64,000 nucleotides of DNA from Alkaliphilus serpentinus (GCF_009017255.1 NZ_WBZB01000012.1:1-64000); one strand, 5' to 3'; positions 52,707-62,031 are shown, numbered from the stretch's first letter. Notes: generated by a model not told the origin, from the sequence alone. Translations and numbers: made by a program.

Positions 52707-52730
52707 GTATTAATTTGATTAAGATTCCTT

Positions 52731-52786
52731 AATGTTGAATGTTAAATGTTGAATGTTGAATTGATGAAGCTTCGAAGTTTCGAAGC
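52731..52786 (+). repeat. Heptad-hairpin repeat, copy 3
   Basis: ATGTTGA/ATGTTAA units, ATTGATGA and the palindrome GCTTCGAA-gt-TTCGAAGC, in the gap between the convergent cca and pncB genes. Confidence 0.65.
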
Positions 52787-52816
52787 AATCTTTTGATTTA
52801 AGTGCATTTTAAATTG

Positions 52817-52856
52817 AGAAAGCCAAAGAGTGGTTTTGGACCATCTTCGGCTTTCT
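52817..52856. terminator. Long hairpin between cca and pncB
   Basis: AGAAAGCC...GTGGT and ACCATCTTCGGCTTTCT pair over about 16 bp with small bulges around TTTGG. A possible terminator for either convergent gene. Confidence 0.55.
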
Positions 52857-52945
52857 TCACATTTTGAATGGTTATCTAGTGTATTTTACTAATAGGGAGT
52901 AGGCATTTTCAATTTTCAATTTGCCATTTTCAATTTAGTATTTTC

Positions 52946-54379
52946 CTATTCCCCATCCCTTCGCTTATTAACCAAATCATTCTTTAGGTTCCAAAGCCTT
53001 TCTGAAAGGTCCACCTTATAAAGCTGGGGACGATTCAAGCGTTTATACTCGGGCCACAGGCTTGAAAGCTCCTTCTTAGTATAACCCTTAATTTCTTCGG
53101 CGGTTTTTCTGTTATATAAAAGGGTGCCATCCACATAAACTGGTACCAGCATATCCCGAATAGAGTAATTGTAAAAGGTTTTCTTTTTCCAGGTATATAA
53201 GGGGTGGAATATTGTTAAAGGTTTATTAGTGTCTATTTCCTCGTCATCAAGGGCAATTAAGTCAGCCTCAGCATATCCATCCTCATTATATATTCGTATA
53301 ACCTTTTTATATCCTGGGTTTGTAATTTTTTCGGGGTTTTCAGAAATTTTGATTTTAGGAGTCAGCTGGCCATTTTCTTCAACGGCTGAAAGCTTGTAAA
53401 CACCACCAAGAGCAGGGCAATCCTTGGAGGTTATTAAATTGGTTCCTACACCCCAACCAGTTATCTCAGCCCCCTGCATTTTTAAACTATGAATTGTACC
53501 TTCATCTAGGTCGCTGGAGGCAACTATTTTAATATTGCCAAAGCCTGCAGACCTAAGGAGCCTTCTCGCCTCCTTAGAAAGATAAGCTATGTCCCCAGAA
53601 TCTATTCTTATTCCTAAAGGCTCATGACCCTTAGCCCTAAGCTCTTGAAAAACCTTTATTGCGTTGGGAATGCCGCTTTTTAAGGTATCGTAGGTATCTA
53701 CCAATAGCAAACAGGAATCAGGATAGATGGAAGCATAAGCCCTAAAGGCCTCTAACTCGGTATCAAACTTTTGAATCCAACTATGGGCCTGAGTACCTGA
53801 TAAGGGGATATTAAACATTTTTCCTGCTAAAACGTTGGAGGTTCCGGCGCAACCACCGATGTAAGCAGCTCTAGCACCATAGATTCCTGCATCCGGCCCC
53901 TGTGCCCTCCGCAAACCAAACTCAAACACAGGATCTCCTCCTGCAGCCTCGCAAACTCTGGATGCCTTTGTAGCTATTAAAGACTGAAAATTGATAATAT
54001 TTAGGAGGGCAGTTTCTATCAATTGAGCTTGAAAACAGGGAGCTAGCACCCTTACTACAGGTTCCTGAGGAAACATAATACTTCCTTCTTCTACAGCATA
54101 AATAGATCCAGTAAATTTAAAATTTTTCAGCTCCTCCAGAAAAACCTCATCAAAAAGCTTGAGGGTCCTTAGATACTGTATATCCTCTTCATTAAAGCTA
54201 AGATTTTCAATATAATCGATAACCTGCTCAATACCAGCTATAATTGTATAGCTATTATCACAAGGATTTTTCCTAAAAAACAAATCAAAAACTACCACAT
54301 CATTATGAATACCATTCTTTAAGTAGCCGTTCATCATCGTTAATTGATAAAAATCCGTTAGTAAAGTATGATTTTTCAT
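52946..54379 (-). CDS. pncB: Nicotinate phosphoribosyltransferase
   Basis: 477 residues. LLTDFYQLTMMNGYLKNG at the N-terminus, FEFGLRRAQGPDAGIYGARA, GTQAHSWIQKF with the phosphorylated-His region, and LGIRIDSGDIAYLSKEARR are NAPRTase signatures. It makes nicotinate mononucleotide in NAD salvage. AAGGAAGG precedes the ATG at 54379. It is convergent with cca and divergent from spmA; no other NAD gene is near. Confidence 0.93.
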   Translation of the reverse strand: MKNHTLLTDFYQLTMMNGYLKNGIHNDVVVFDLFFRKNPCDNSYTIIAGIEQVIDYIENLSFNEEDIQYLRTLKLFDEVFLEELKNFKFTGSIYAVEEGSIMFPQEPVVRVLAPCFQAQLIETALLNIINFQSLIATKASRVCEAAGGDPVFEFGLRRAQGPDAGIYGARAAYIGGCAGTSNVLAGKMFNIPLSGTQAHSWIQKFDTELEAFRAYASIYPDSCLLLVDTYDTLKSGIPNAIKVFQELRAKGHEPLGIRIDSGDIAYLSKEARRLLRSAGFGNIKIVASSDLDEGTIHSLKMQGAEITGWGVGTNLITSKDCPALGGVYKLSAVEENGQLTPKIKISENPEKITNPGYKKVIRIYNEDGYAEADLIALDDEEIDTNKPLTIFHPLYTWKKKTFYNYSIRDMLVPVYVDGTLLYNRKTAEEIKGYTKKELSSLWPEYKRLNRPQLYKVDLSERLWNLKNDLVNKRRDGE

Positions 54380-54562
54380 TAGTTTTTCCTTCCTTTTTGT
54401 TGGGCTAGGCCTGTAATATGTAATCTATTAATAATTATAACAAAGTTTTCACTTATCAACCATATTTATAGCCCTTTTTTAGAAAATAGTAATGGATAGG
54501 GCTAAAAAAAGGCCTACAATCATAGATTTATATCAAACATTAAAAAAGGGGAAGACGATGAT

Positions 54563-55141
54563 ATGAATTTTATTTGGGCTTTTATAATTTTAATTGGAAT
54601 TCTAGTTGCAACATTAACGGGAAAGCTAAATGTAACAAATGAGGTTATATTAGGAGATGCCCAAGAGGCTATCGTTTTTGCCATTTCCCTTACTGGTATC
54701 ATGTCGGTTTGGTTAGGCTTGATGAATATTGCAAAGAAATCGGGCCTTATAAAAAGCTTTGGAAATCTGATGAAACCACTAACAAAATTGTTATTCCCAA
54801 CGGTACCCCCCAACCATCCAGCATTAAGTGCCATAATTATGAATATGGTAGCCAATATGATGGGTGCTGGTAATTCCGCTACAGCCTTAGGATTAAAGGC
54901 AATGGAAGACCTACAAAGCTTAAATAAGAATAAGAGGGTGGCCAGTGATGCCATGTGTATGTTTCTTGTAATAAACATGTCTTCAATACAGTTGATTCCT
55001 TTGACGGTATTAAAACTAAGGAAAGACGCAGGATCCATTTTCCCAGAAGAAATCATAATAACTTCTATTATAGCCACGGCTATCTCAACTATAGTGGGAA
55101 TATTGGTTTGCAAGGTATTTGAAGGGAGGGAAAGCTATTGA
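54563..55141 (+). CDS. spmA: Spore maturation protein SpmA
   Basis: 192 residues with about five membrane helices. MNFIWAFIILIGILVATLTG, DAQEAIVFAISLTGIMSVWL and NMVANMMGAGNSATALGLKA are the nucleoside-recognition (Gate) domain pattern of SpmA. With SpmB it is needed for full dehydration of the spore core. AAAGGGGAAG before ATG 54563. Overlaps spmB by 4 bp. Confidence 0.92.
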   Translation: MNFIWAFIILIGILVATLTGKLNVTNEVILGDAQEAIVFAISLTGIMSVWLGLMNIAKKSGLIKSFGNLMKPLTKLLFPTVPPNHPALSAIIMNMVANMMGAGNSATALGLKAMEDLQSLNKNKRVASDAMCMFLVINMSSIQLIPLTVLKLRKDAGSIFPEEIIITSIIATAISTIVGILVCKVFEGRESY

Positions 55142-55668
55142 AGGTATTAGCTATGATTTCAATTATGGCTATTCCCTTTATTATGACCACAATAATCCTT
55201 CATGGATTAATAAAGGGAATTAATATATATGAAACATTTATCGAAGGAGCAAAGGAAGGCTTTACAACAGCTATAAAAATAATGCCCTATTTGGTTGCCA
55301 TTTTTTTAGCTATAGGAATTTTAAGAAGATCTGGAGGATTAAATTATCTAACTAGTCTCTTATCACCCATTACGAAGCCATTGGGAATTCCCCCAGAGGT
55401 TCTACCTTTGGCTTTAATGAGACCCTTTTCAGGAAGTGGGTCTTTGGGGATCTTAAAGGACATCATTACTACATATGGGCCAGATTCCTTTGTGGGAAGG
55501 GTGGCTTCCACAATGATGGGTTCTGCCGAAACAATTTTTTTCACTATGGCAGTATATTTTGGTGCTGTAGGGATACAGAAATCAAGGCATACAGTTGTAG
55601 CCGCTCTATTATCCCATTTGGCAGCTGTTCTTGCCTCCGTTTTGATTTGTAGAATTATTTTATTCTAA
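55138..55668 (+). CDS. spmB: Spore maturation protein SpmB
   Basis: 176 residues, five membrane helices. ETFIEGAKEGFTTAIKIMPY, ALMRPFSGSGSLGILKDI and DSFVGRVASTMMGSAETIFF are typical. TTG start overlapping the spmA stop, with GGGAGGG upstream. Partner of SpmA in spore-core dehydration. Confidence 0.92.
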   Translation: MKVLAMISIMAIPFIMTTIILHGLIKGINIYETFIEGAKEGFTTAIKIMPYLVAIFLAIGILRRSGGLNYLTSLLSPITKPLGIPPEVLPLALMRPFSGSGSLGILKDIITTYGPDSFVGRVASTMMGSAETIFFTMAVYFGAVGIQKSRHTVVAALLSHLAAVLASVLICRIILF

Positions 55669-55743
55669 AATGTGATATTGCTAAAAAAGGGGTGGAAGGT
55701 AGTTTTACAATTCAGGAAGGGTGAAGAAACTTTGATAAAAAAG

Positions 55744-55772
55744 TTGACAAAATGGGAATAATTATATAATAT
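55744..55772 (+). promoter_or_regulatory. Sigma-A-type promoter of metG
   Basis: TTGACA (55744-55749), 17 nt, TAATAT (55767-55772). Transcription would begin near 55780, so the heptad-hairpin copy 4 lies in the leader before the T-box. Confidence 0.6.
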
Positions 55773-55783
55773 AGATTCAATTA

Positions 55784-55851
55784 AAATGTTAAATGTTAAA
55801 TGATGAATGTTGAATGTTGAATTAATGAGAGAAATTTGCAGGTAAATTTCG
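55784..55851 (+). repeat. Heptad-hairpin repeat, copy 4
   Basis: Five heptads (AAATGTT, AAATGTT, AAATGAT, GAATGTT, GAATGTT), GAATTAATGA and a stem GAAATTTGC-AGGT-AAATTTC. The longest copy. Confidence 0.65.
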
Positions 55852-55898
55852 AAATCTTTATTTGTTTAATTTTTACATTTAATTTACATTTATTTCAT

Positions 55899-56176
55899 CG
55901 GTGATGACGGGAAGAGTAAGCCTTTGGAATCAGCAAAAGAGAGCCGGGTAAGGTGAAAGCCGGTGCTGATGAAAATAGCTGAAGATGGCCCCTGAGCCTC
56001 TTGGTTGAGGAAGCATAAGCTTCTTAGGTTGAGACGGATTTGCCTCCGTTATATAGGCAAGGTAAATCAATGAATTTACCTATTGAGTTTATTGTTGCAA
56101 AACAGTAATAAACTAGGGTGGTAACGCGATTAATCCTCGTCCCTATATGATTATATAGGAACGGGGTTTTTTATTT
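55899..56176 (+). ncRNA. T-box leader of metG, Met specifier
   Basis: Stem I begins near GTGATGACGGGAAGAG; the specifier loop reads GAAGATGGCCCC, giving the Met codon ATG at 55985-55987. The T-box core AGGGTGGTAACGCG is at 56115-56128. The terminator pairs CCTCGTCCCTATAT with ATATAGGAACGGGG, then TTTTTT. Uncharged tRNA-Met would stabilise the antiterminator and turn on metG. Confidence 0.93.
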
Positions 56177-56222
56177 AATTTTGATAAATGGTAATAATGA
56201 TTCTATAGAAGGAGGAGATATA

Positions 56223-58166
56223 ATGAAGAAAGGAAAGTACTATATTACAACAGCCATAGCCTATACATCTGGTAAGCCTCATATAGGCAATACCTATGAA
56301 ATTATCTTGGCAGATGCTATAGCAAGATTTAAAAGACAACAGGGATATGATGTATTCTTTATGACTGGCACCGACGAGCATGGTCAAAAGATTGAATTGA
56401 AGGCCAAGGAGGCAGGAAAAACCCCGCAGCAATTTGTGGACGATGTAGCTGCTGATATTAAAGGCATTTGGGATTTAATGAACACAAGCTATGATAAGTT
56501 TATTAGAACTACAGATCCCTATCATGAAAAACAGGTACAAAAGATTTTTAAACGTCTCTACGATCAAGGAGATATCTATAAGGGAGAATATGAAGGCCTT
56601 TATTGTACCCCCTGTGAATCTTTTTGGACCCAAAGTCAATTGGTTGACGGAAATTGTCCAGATTGTAATAGACCTGTTAAGGAGTCTAAGGAAGAAGCAT
56701 ACTTCTTTAAGCTTAGTAAATATCAAGATAGGCTAATGAAGCATATTGAAGAAAATCCAGAATTTATTCAACCAGAGTCCAGAAAGAATGAGATGATCAA
56801 TAACTTCCTTAAGCCGGGCCTACAGGATTTATGTGTGTCTAGAACCTCCTTTAACTGGGGAATACCAGTAACCTTCAATGATAAGCACGTAATATATGTA
56901 TGGATAGATGCATTATCAAATTATATTACAGGAATTGGTTTTGATGCAGATGGCAATCATCAAGAGCTATACGAAAAATATTGGCCAGCTGATATGCACT
57001 TAATTGGAAAGGATATTCTGCGGTTTCATACAATCTATTGGCCCATTATGCTGATGGCATTAGATCTACCACTCCCCAAAAAGGTTTTCGGTCACCCATG
57101 GATGTTGGTAGGAGAGGGTAAGATGAGTAAATCAAAGGGTAATTTAATTTATGCCGATGATTTGGCAAAGCACTTTGGGGTTGATGCAGTTAGATACTAT
57201 TCCTTACACGAAATGCCCTTTGCCCAAGATGGTACGATTACATGGGATTTGGTAATTGAAAGAGTTAACTCTGATTTAGCAAATGTTTTGGGGAATTTGG
57301 TTAACCGAACCATTACCATGGTTAATAAATACTTTGATGGAGTGGTTGAAAAACCAGTAATTAAAGAAGACATAGATGATGAACTAGTGAAGATAGCCCT
57401 TGAAACCCCTATAAAGGTTGTACAGAAAATGGACCACTATAGGATCGCCGATGGAATCAGCGAAATCTTCACCCTTTTAAGAAGAAGTAATAAGTATATT
57501 GATGAGACTATGCCTTGGGTCTTAGGAAAGGACCCTGAGAAAAAGGAAAGATTATCAACAGTATTGTATAATCTACTAGAATCCATAAGGTTTGCAGCGG
57601 TGATGTTACATTCCTTTTTACCCCAAACCTCAGAAAATATCTTTAAACAGTTAAACACAGATCAAACAAGCTGGGCTTCCTTAGCTGAGTTTAATGGTAT
57701 AAAAGCAGGAGATAGAGTAGGAAAACCAGAAATTCTGTTTGGCAGAATAGATGCAGAAAAAAAACTAGAAGAAATTAAGCTGGAGCTAGGTAGTAGTCAA
57801 GGGAATATTGGAACCGAAGCTGATGAAGAGGTTACCGCCAAAGAGGAGATCACCATTGATGACTTCGATAAGGTTGAATTAAGGGTAGCTAAGGTACTGT
57901 CGGCAGAAAGTCATCCAAAGGCAGATAAGCTATTGGTTTTAAAGCTTCAGGTTGGGAAAGAGACTCGACAAGTAGTATCGGGCATAGCAAAGTATTATAA
58001 ACCTCAAGATCTAGTGGGTAAATCTGTAATATTAGTAGCTAACCTTAAGCCCGTTAAGTTAAGGGGAATAGAATCTCAGGGAATGGTTTTGGCTGCTTCA
58101 GCTAATGATAAACTGGTATTGGCTACCGTCGATGGAGATATAGCCAGTGGAACCCTTATAAGCTAG
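56223..58166 (+). CDS. metG: Methionyl-tRNA synthetase
   Basis: 647 residues. HIGN-type class I motif (GKPHIGNTYEI), zinc knuckle CTPCESFW...CPDCNRP, KMSKSKGN loop, and a C-terminal tRNA-binding OB domain (DFDKVELRVAKVLSAESHPK, about 545-647). ATG 56223 with GAAGGAGGAGAT upstream; the frame opens earlier, but inside the leader. Controlled by the T-box. Position matches metS of Bacillus after abrB. Confidence 0.96.
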   Translation: MKKGKYYITTAIAYTSGKPHIGNTYEIILADAIARFKRQQGYDVFFMTGTDEHGQKIELKAKEAGKTPQQFVDDVAADIKGIWDLMNTSYDKFIRTTDPYHEKQVQKIFKRLYDQGDIYKGEYEGLYCTPCESFWTQSQLVDGNCPDCNRPVKESKEEAYFFKLSKYQDRLMKHIEENPEFIQPESRKNEMINNFLKPGLQDLCVSRTSFNWGIPVTFNDKHVIYVWIDALSNYITGIGFDADGNHQELYEKYWPADMHLIGKDILRFHTIYWPIMLMALDLPLPKKVFGHPWMLVGEGKMSKSKGNLIYADDLAKHFGVDAVRYYSLHEMPFAQDGTITWDLVIERVNSDLANVLGNLVNRTITMVNKYFDGVVEKPVIKEDIDDELVKIALETPIKVVQKMDHYRIADGISEIFTLLRRSNKYIDETMPWVLGKDPEKKERLSTVLYNLLESIRFAAVMLHSFLPQTSENIFKQLNTDQTSWASLAEFNGIKAGDRVGKPEILFGRIDAEKKLEEIKLELGSSQGNIGTEADEEVTAKEEITIDDFDKVELRVAKVLSAESHPKADKLLVLKLQVGKETRQVVSGIAKYYKPQDLVGKSVILVANLKPVKLRGIESQGMVLAASANDKLVLATVDGDIASGTLIS

Positions 58167-58178
58167 GGGGTTATAAAA

Positions 58179-58946
58179 ATGTTATTTGATAGTCATGCCC
58201 ATTTAGATGATAGCAGATATGAAGAAAATAGAGGGGATATTATTGGTGCAGCCGAGGCTGAAGGGGTTAAGTATATTCTGAATCCTGGCGCTGACCTTGC
58301 ATCCTCGATAAAAGCTGTAAATATTTCAGAGAAGTATGATGGAGTTTATGCTGCTGTGGGGGTCCACCCCCATGATGTAAAGGATATGGATGATTCTACC
58401 ATAGAGCTTTTAAAATCCCTAACAACGAGAAAAAAAGTAGTGGCCATTGGAGAGATTGGTTTAGATTATTATTATAATCATTCTCCCCAAAAGGATCAAA
58501 TTAAATGGTTTAGAAGACAACTAGAATTAGCTAAGAGTCTTAAATTACCTGTGATTATCCATGATAGAGATGCCCATCAGGATACCTTTGACATCTTAAA
58601 GGAGTATAAAGCAGGAGATTGGGGTTGTGTAATGCATTGCTTCTCTGGCAGTGTAGAATTGGCTAAGGAGTATGTAAAACTGGGAGTATTAATTTCCTTT
58701 GCAGGGCCCCTAACCTTTAAAAACGCAAAAAAAACCCACCAGGTAGCTAAAGAAATTCCCCTTAGGTGGTTAATGGTGGAAACAGATTCCCCCTACTTAA
58801 CACCAGAGCCCTTGAGAGGCAAGAGAAATCAACCTTTAAATGTCAAACACGTTGCAGAAGCCTTAGCAAGAATCAAGGGGTTACCTCTTGAGGAGATTGC
58901 AGAAAAAACTACAAAAAATGCTAAGGATTTACTTTCTATAGAATAA
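58179..58946 (+). CDS. tatD: TatD-family metal-dependent hydrolase (YabD)
   Basis: 255 residues. MLFDSHAHLDDSRYEE (metal-binding His-x-His), GEIGLDYYYN, VIIHDRDAH, MHCFSGSVELA and ETDSPYLTPEP give the whole TatD metal-binding set. Members are 3'-5' DNases and deacylases. AGGGGG before ATG 58179, 12 bp after metG, in the same transcript as in Bacillus. Confidence 0.93.
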   Translation: MLFDSHAHLDDSRYEENRGDIIGAAEAEGVKYILNPGADLASSIKAVNISEKYDGVYAAVGVHPHDVKDMDDSTIELLKSLTTRKKVVAIGEIGLDYYYNHSPQKDQIKWFRRQLELAKSLKLPVIIHDRDAHQDTFDILKEYKAGDWGCVMHCFSGSVELAKEYVKLGVLISFAGPLTFKNAKKTHQVAKEIPLRWLMVETDSPYLTPEPLRGKRNQPLNVKHVAEALARIKGLPLEEIAEKTTKNAKDLLSIE

Positions 58947-58952
58947 TTGTTG

Positions 58953-58982
58953 AACCCTCCATATTGATAAATGGAGGGTTTT
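58953..58982 (+). terminator. Rho-independent terminator of metG-tatD
   Basis: AACCCTCCAT-attgataa-ATGGAGGGTT, then TT. 10-bp perfect stem. Confidence 0.8.
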
Positions 58983-59018
58983 GAATTTTATAAAAATTAG
59001 GAGGATTTAATTTATTCA

Positions 59019-59025
59019 TGTCGAA
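59019..59025 (+). promoter_or_regulatory. Spo0A-box-like site before the HD-GYP-like gene
   Basis: TGTCGAA in CATGTCGAATATTC, 114 bp before the start codon at 59139. Confidence 0.4.
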
Positions 59026-59138
59026 TATTCCAGAGATAGACAATATTGGCTATTTAATAAATGATCTAATATTGAATAATCAATAACGAAAATTATAATA
59101 CATTCCTAAATAAAATTCCAGCTGTGGGGGGGTTAATA

Positions 59139-60278
59139 ATGTCGTATCTTAACAAAAGAGACTATAAGCAGGTAGAAATTGAGGATTTAATGGAGGGTAT
59201 GGAGCTTAAAACGGAGGTTGTAAACCGTTACGGAAATGTGCTGTTACCCGAAGGTATGGTTTTGCAGGACATCGAGAAGGTAAAACAGTTATTGGATCTA
59301 CACAATATCCGAAGCGTTAGAGTTAAGGTGGATAATTCCATCAATACCAGCTTTTTAGACGACCTTATAAGACCAGATGAATACATTGATTCTGATGAGT
59401 TAGAAGAATTGCAGCTAAATATGGAAGTTGAAAACTTTAAAGCTGACTTGTCTGAAGTTAAAGAAGAATTGCAGGCAAACTTTGAAAAGATTCTAAAGGG
59501 AGAAACTGTAGAGCAGTCAGAATTCCAGGATAATATAAAGAAGATTCTAGAAATATTCAAAGGCAGCTTAAATGTATTCCAATTATTAGAAAGAATGAAG
59601 AATTATGATGATTTAACCTATGCCCATAGTCAAAATGTAGCTCTAATAAGCTATGCCATTGGTAAATGGTTAGACTTATCTCAAGAGCAACTTACTGATT
59701 TAACTTTAAGTGGCCTTTTGCTGGATATCGGGAAAATGCAGGTTCCAGTTGAACTGCTGAATAAAAGAGAAAAGTTAACCCATGATGAAATACTAGAGTG
59801 CCAAAAACATGCAATTTATGGTCATCAGCTAATAAAGAACTATAGCTTTGTAAGCGAAGTGGTGAAGCAGACTGTACTATTACATCATGAAAGAATGGAT
59901 GGAAGCGGTTACCCTATGGGGTTAAAGGGGGATAAGATTCCGCTACTGGCAAGGATATTAGCAATTGCTGATGTGTATAATGCATTAACCTCCGAGAGAC
60001 CTTATAGAGAAAAGAAAACCCCCTTTAATGCTATAAAAATCATGGAACAGGAATATGTCGAAAAATTAGATGCAAAAATTCTTTATATATTCCTACAGAG
60101 GATTGGAAACTGTTTTATAGGTCAAACAGTTGAGCTTAGCAATGGTTCTGTTGGTAAAATTATTTTCATTCCAAAGCAAAATTTATACCGTCCAATAATC
60201 CAAATAAAGAATAGCGATACCATTTTAGACTTAAGTCAACCTGCCAACAAGGATATAGAGATAATTGATTTTAAGTAG
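59139..60278 (+). CDS. HD-GYP-like protein with altered HD motif
   Basis: 379 residues from ATG 59139 (GGGGGGG upstream). An N-terminal ~150 residues of the kind common in clostridial HD-GYP proteins (EGMELKTEVVNRYGNVLLPE), then the HD-GYP fold: YAHSQNVALI (His163), SGLLLDIGKMQVP, KHAIYGH, LLHHERMDGSGYPMGLKG. The usual HDIGK reads LDIGK (195-199), losing one metal-binding His, while the GYP part is intact. HD-GYP enzymes break down c-di-GMP; this one may be inactive or a c-di-GMP receptor. It sits between tatD and yabE, an insertion in the conserved order. Confidence 0.85.
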   Translation: MSYLNKRDYKQVEIEDLMEGMELKTEVVNRYGNVLLPEGMVLQDIEKVKQLLDLHNIRSVRVKVDNSINTSFLDDLIRPDEYIDSDELEELQLNMEVENFKADLSEVKEELQANFEKILKGETVEQSEFQDNIKKILEIFKGSLNVFQLLERMKNYDDLTYAHSQNVALISYAIGKWLDLSQEQLTDLTLSGLLLDIGKMQVPVELLNKREKLTHDEILECQKHAIYGHQLIKNYSFVSEVVKQTVLLHHERMDGSGYPMGLKGDKIPLLARILAIADVYNALTSERPYREKKTPFNAIKIMEQEYVEKLDAKILYIFLQRIGNCFIGQTVELSNGSVGKIIFIPKQNLYRPIIQIKNSDTILDLSQPANKDIEIIDFK

Positions 60279-60317
60279 TTAAACGGATTTTATATTTTAG
60301 TAACTACCTAATATAAT

Positions 60318-60368
60318 AAACCCAGCCTTTAAGGAACCTTATACAGGTCAGAAGCTGGGTTTTTTTAT
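60318..60368. terminator. Bidirectional terminator between convergent genes
   Basis: AAACCCAGC (60318-60326) and GCTGGGTTT (60354-60362), then TTTTT. It ends the HD-GYP-like gene; read from the other strand, the CAP gene. Confidence 0.75.
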
Positions 60369-60407
60369 TATGAACTACTTTTTCTCGGTATAGAAATTTT
60401 GAGTGTA

Positions 60408-61667
60408 TTAAACATTGTAGGGACCACCAAAGGCTACTCCCACTCCTAGGTTTTCGAAATCCCCTAGTATTGCCTCCCTGTGGCCTTTAGAATTCATTAA
60501 GCCTTCAAAGGCGTAGATTGCGCTTTGCTGTCCTGCTGCTATGTTTTCTCCTGCTCTATAATAATCAATTCCTTCCTTTAACAATCGATCGCCAGGAGAC
60601 AGACCTTGTAAGTTATCGTGACTAAAGAACTGATTCTTTACCATATCATAGCTATGCTTATAGGCGACAGTATCAGCATCACTACATCTCACCAGAGGAG
60701 TCAACCCCCTTTTTACTCTAGCTACATTGGTTAAATCAAATAGTTGTGCCTCATAGGCCTTCCTTAAAGTAGTAGTATCATAATCAGAAGGAATGTAAGC
60801 TTCTTCTACGATTTTACTGACCATATGTATTGCAGTAACTTTGTTATGATTATGGAGATCGAAAAATATCGTAATATAGTCTCCATTAACTGAATACAAA
60901 TAGTACTCTTCAAACCCCTTTCTAAATCCAGGTAGCAAATAATTGACATTTCCCTTAGTAATCATTGTAAGGGGGTCTTTTAGTTTCTCTTCTATGATTG
61001 TTTTTTCTGTATTTATATCAATATTATAATGATTATCCCAACCAGAATCATTACCATATAATGCAACTACAACCCGATCCTTTACACCTATTTGTATATA
61101 CCCCCTATAATTATTGTGATAGACATACCAATTAAAGTTATATTCACTACTATCAATTCTAAGGGGATTACCAAAGGTTTCTATGACATGGCTAACGGAG
61201 TCGCCAAGGGAAATCCCTTTATATGAAAAGGAAGTTGAGGGATAAGTAATGTATACAGCATTATTTTTACCATCCCAACTGACATCTGCACCTAATCCTT
61301 CTGCTAGGAATCTAACGGGTATAAAAGTGCGGTCTCTTATCAATTGAGGAGGGACGTCCAAAACAAATGGCTTTTGATTTACATAAGCTGTTCTGCTGCC
61401 AATTTTTAAGCGTATATCAATACCATCTTTGCTGGTGGTAACGGTTCTAGTAGTGCCATCCCAGTTCACCTCGGCATCTAAAGATTCCAATATGCCCCTT
61501 ACAGGAACCAATACTCTATTATCAATATTTCTGGGACTTGCGTCAAAGGCTATGAGTTTGTTGTTGACGTAAACCTTTATCGTTTGCTGGGCATATAATG
61601 TAGAAAAATAAAGGAAACTAGATATTATCAAAGCTGTCAGCAATATATATACTTTAATTTTTTTCAT
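60408..61667 (-). CDS. Secreted stalk/CAP-domain protein with premature stop
   Basis: 419 residues from the ATG at 61667 (AAAGGA nine bases upstream). A signal peptide is followed by two copper-amine-oxidase-type stalk repeats (VLVPVRGILESLDAEVNWDG and TFIPVRFLAEGLGADVSWDG), a CAP-associated domain, and a CAP/SCP domain with DLTNVARVKRGLTPLVRC, FFSHDNLQG, YRAGENIAAG and NSKGHREAILG. It stops at GGPYNV. Past the TAA the same frame reads YTQNFYTEKK to a TAG at 60375-60377, the usual end of a CAP domain, so a Tyr codon has become TAA. Likely a cell-wall or spore-coat type protein. Confidence 0.85.
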   Translation of the reverse strand: MKKIKVYILLTALIISSFLYFSTLYAQQTIKVYVNNKLIAFDASPRNIDNRVLVPVRGILESLDAEVNWDGTTRTVTTSKDGIDIRLKIGSRTAYVNQKPFVLDVPPQLIRDRTFIPVRFLAEGLGADVSWDGKNNAVYITYPSTSFSYKGISLGDSVSHVIETFGNPLRIDSSEYNFNWYVYHNNYRGYIQIGVKDRVVVALYGNDSGWDNHYNIDINTEKTIIEEKLKDPLTMITKGNVNYLLPGFRKGFEEYYLYSVNGDYITIFFDLHNHNKVTAIHMVSKIVEEAYIPSDYDTTTLRKAYEAQLFDLTNVARVKRGLTPLVRCSDADTVAYKHSYDMVKNQFFSHDNLQGLSPGDRLLKEGIDYYRAGENIAAGQQSAIYAFEGLMNSKGHREAILGDFENLGVGVAFGGPYNV

Positions 61668-61830
61668 AACGTGCATTCCTTTCCTTTAGTTCAATTACTA
61701 TTCATTCATGTAGAGTTTTGGAGTTACTATTATTATGATATCATTTTTATCAATCTTCACCAAGGCTATTAAAAAATAAAAAGACTTTAATATTAGACAT
61801 ATTTCCTGGGAAATAGACTTTTTATAAATT

Positions 61831-61874
61831 AGCTTCGATTTATCGAAGCATCCTGAATTCAACATTCAACACTT
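61831..61874 (-). repeat. Heptad-hairpin repeat, copy 5 (reverse orientation)
   Basis: GCTTCGAT-tt-ATCGAAGC followed by GAATTCAACATTCAACACT, the reverse complement of the other copies' order. Confidence 0.6.
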
Positions 61875-62003
61875 AGTTATAGGTTTGAGACCTATCATTA
61901 TATTTATACGAAAACCATTAATAATTTAAGGAAATTGCAGATAACAAAAAGAATTGTGCAATAGGTTTAAATTTTTAAAATATTGACAATAATAGCCAAT
62001 GAG

Positions 62004-62031
62004 TTGACAAAATCTAATAATAAGATAGAAT
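62004..62031 (+). promoter_or_regulatory. Sigma-A-type promoter of yabE
   Basis: TTGACA (62004-62009), 16 nt, TAGAAT (62026-62031). Another TTGACA lies 21 bp upstream. Confidence 0.55.
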
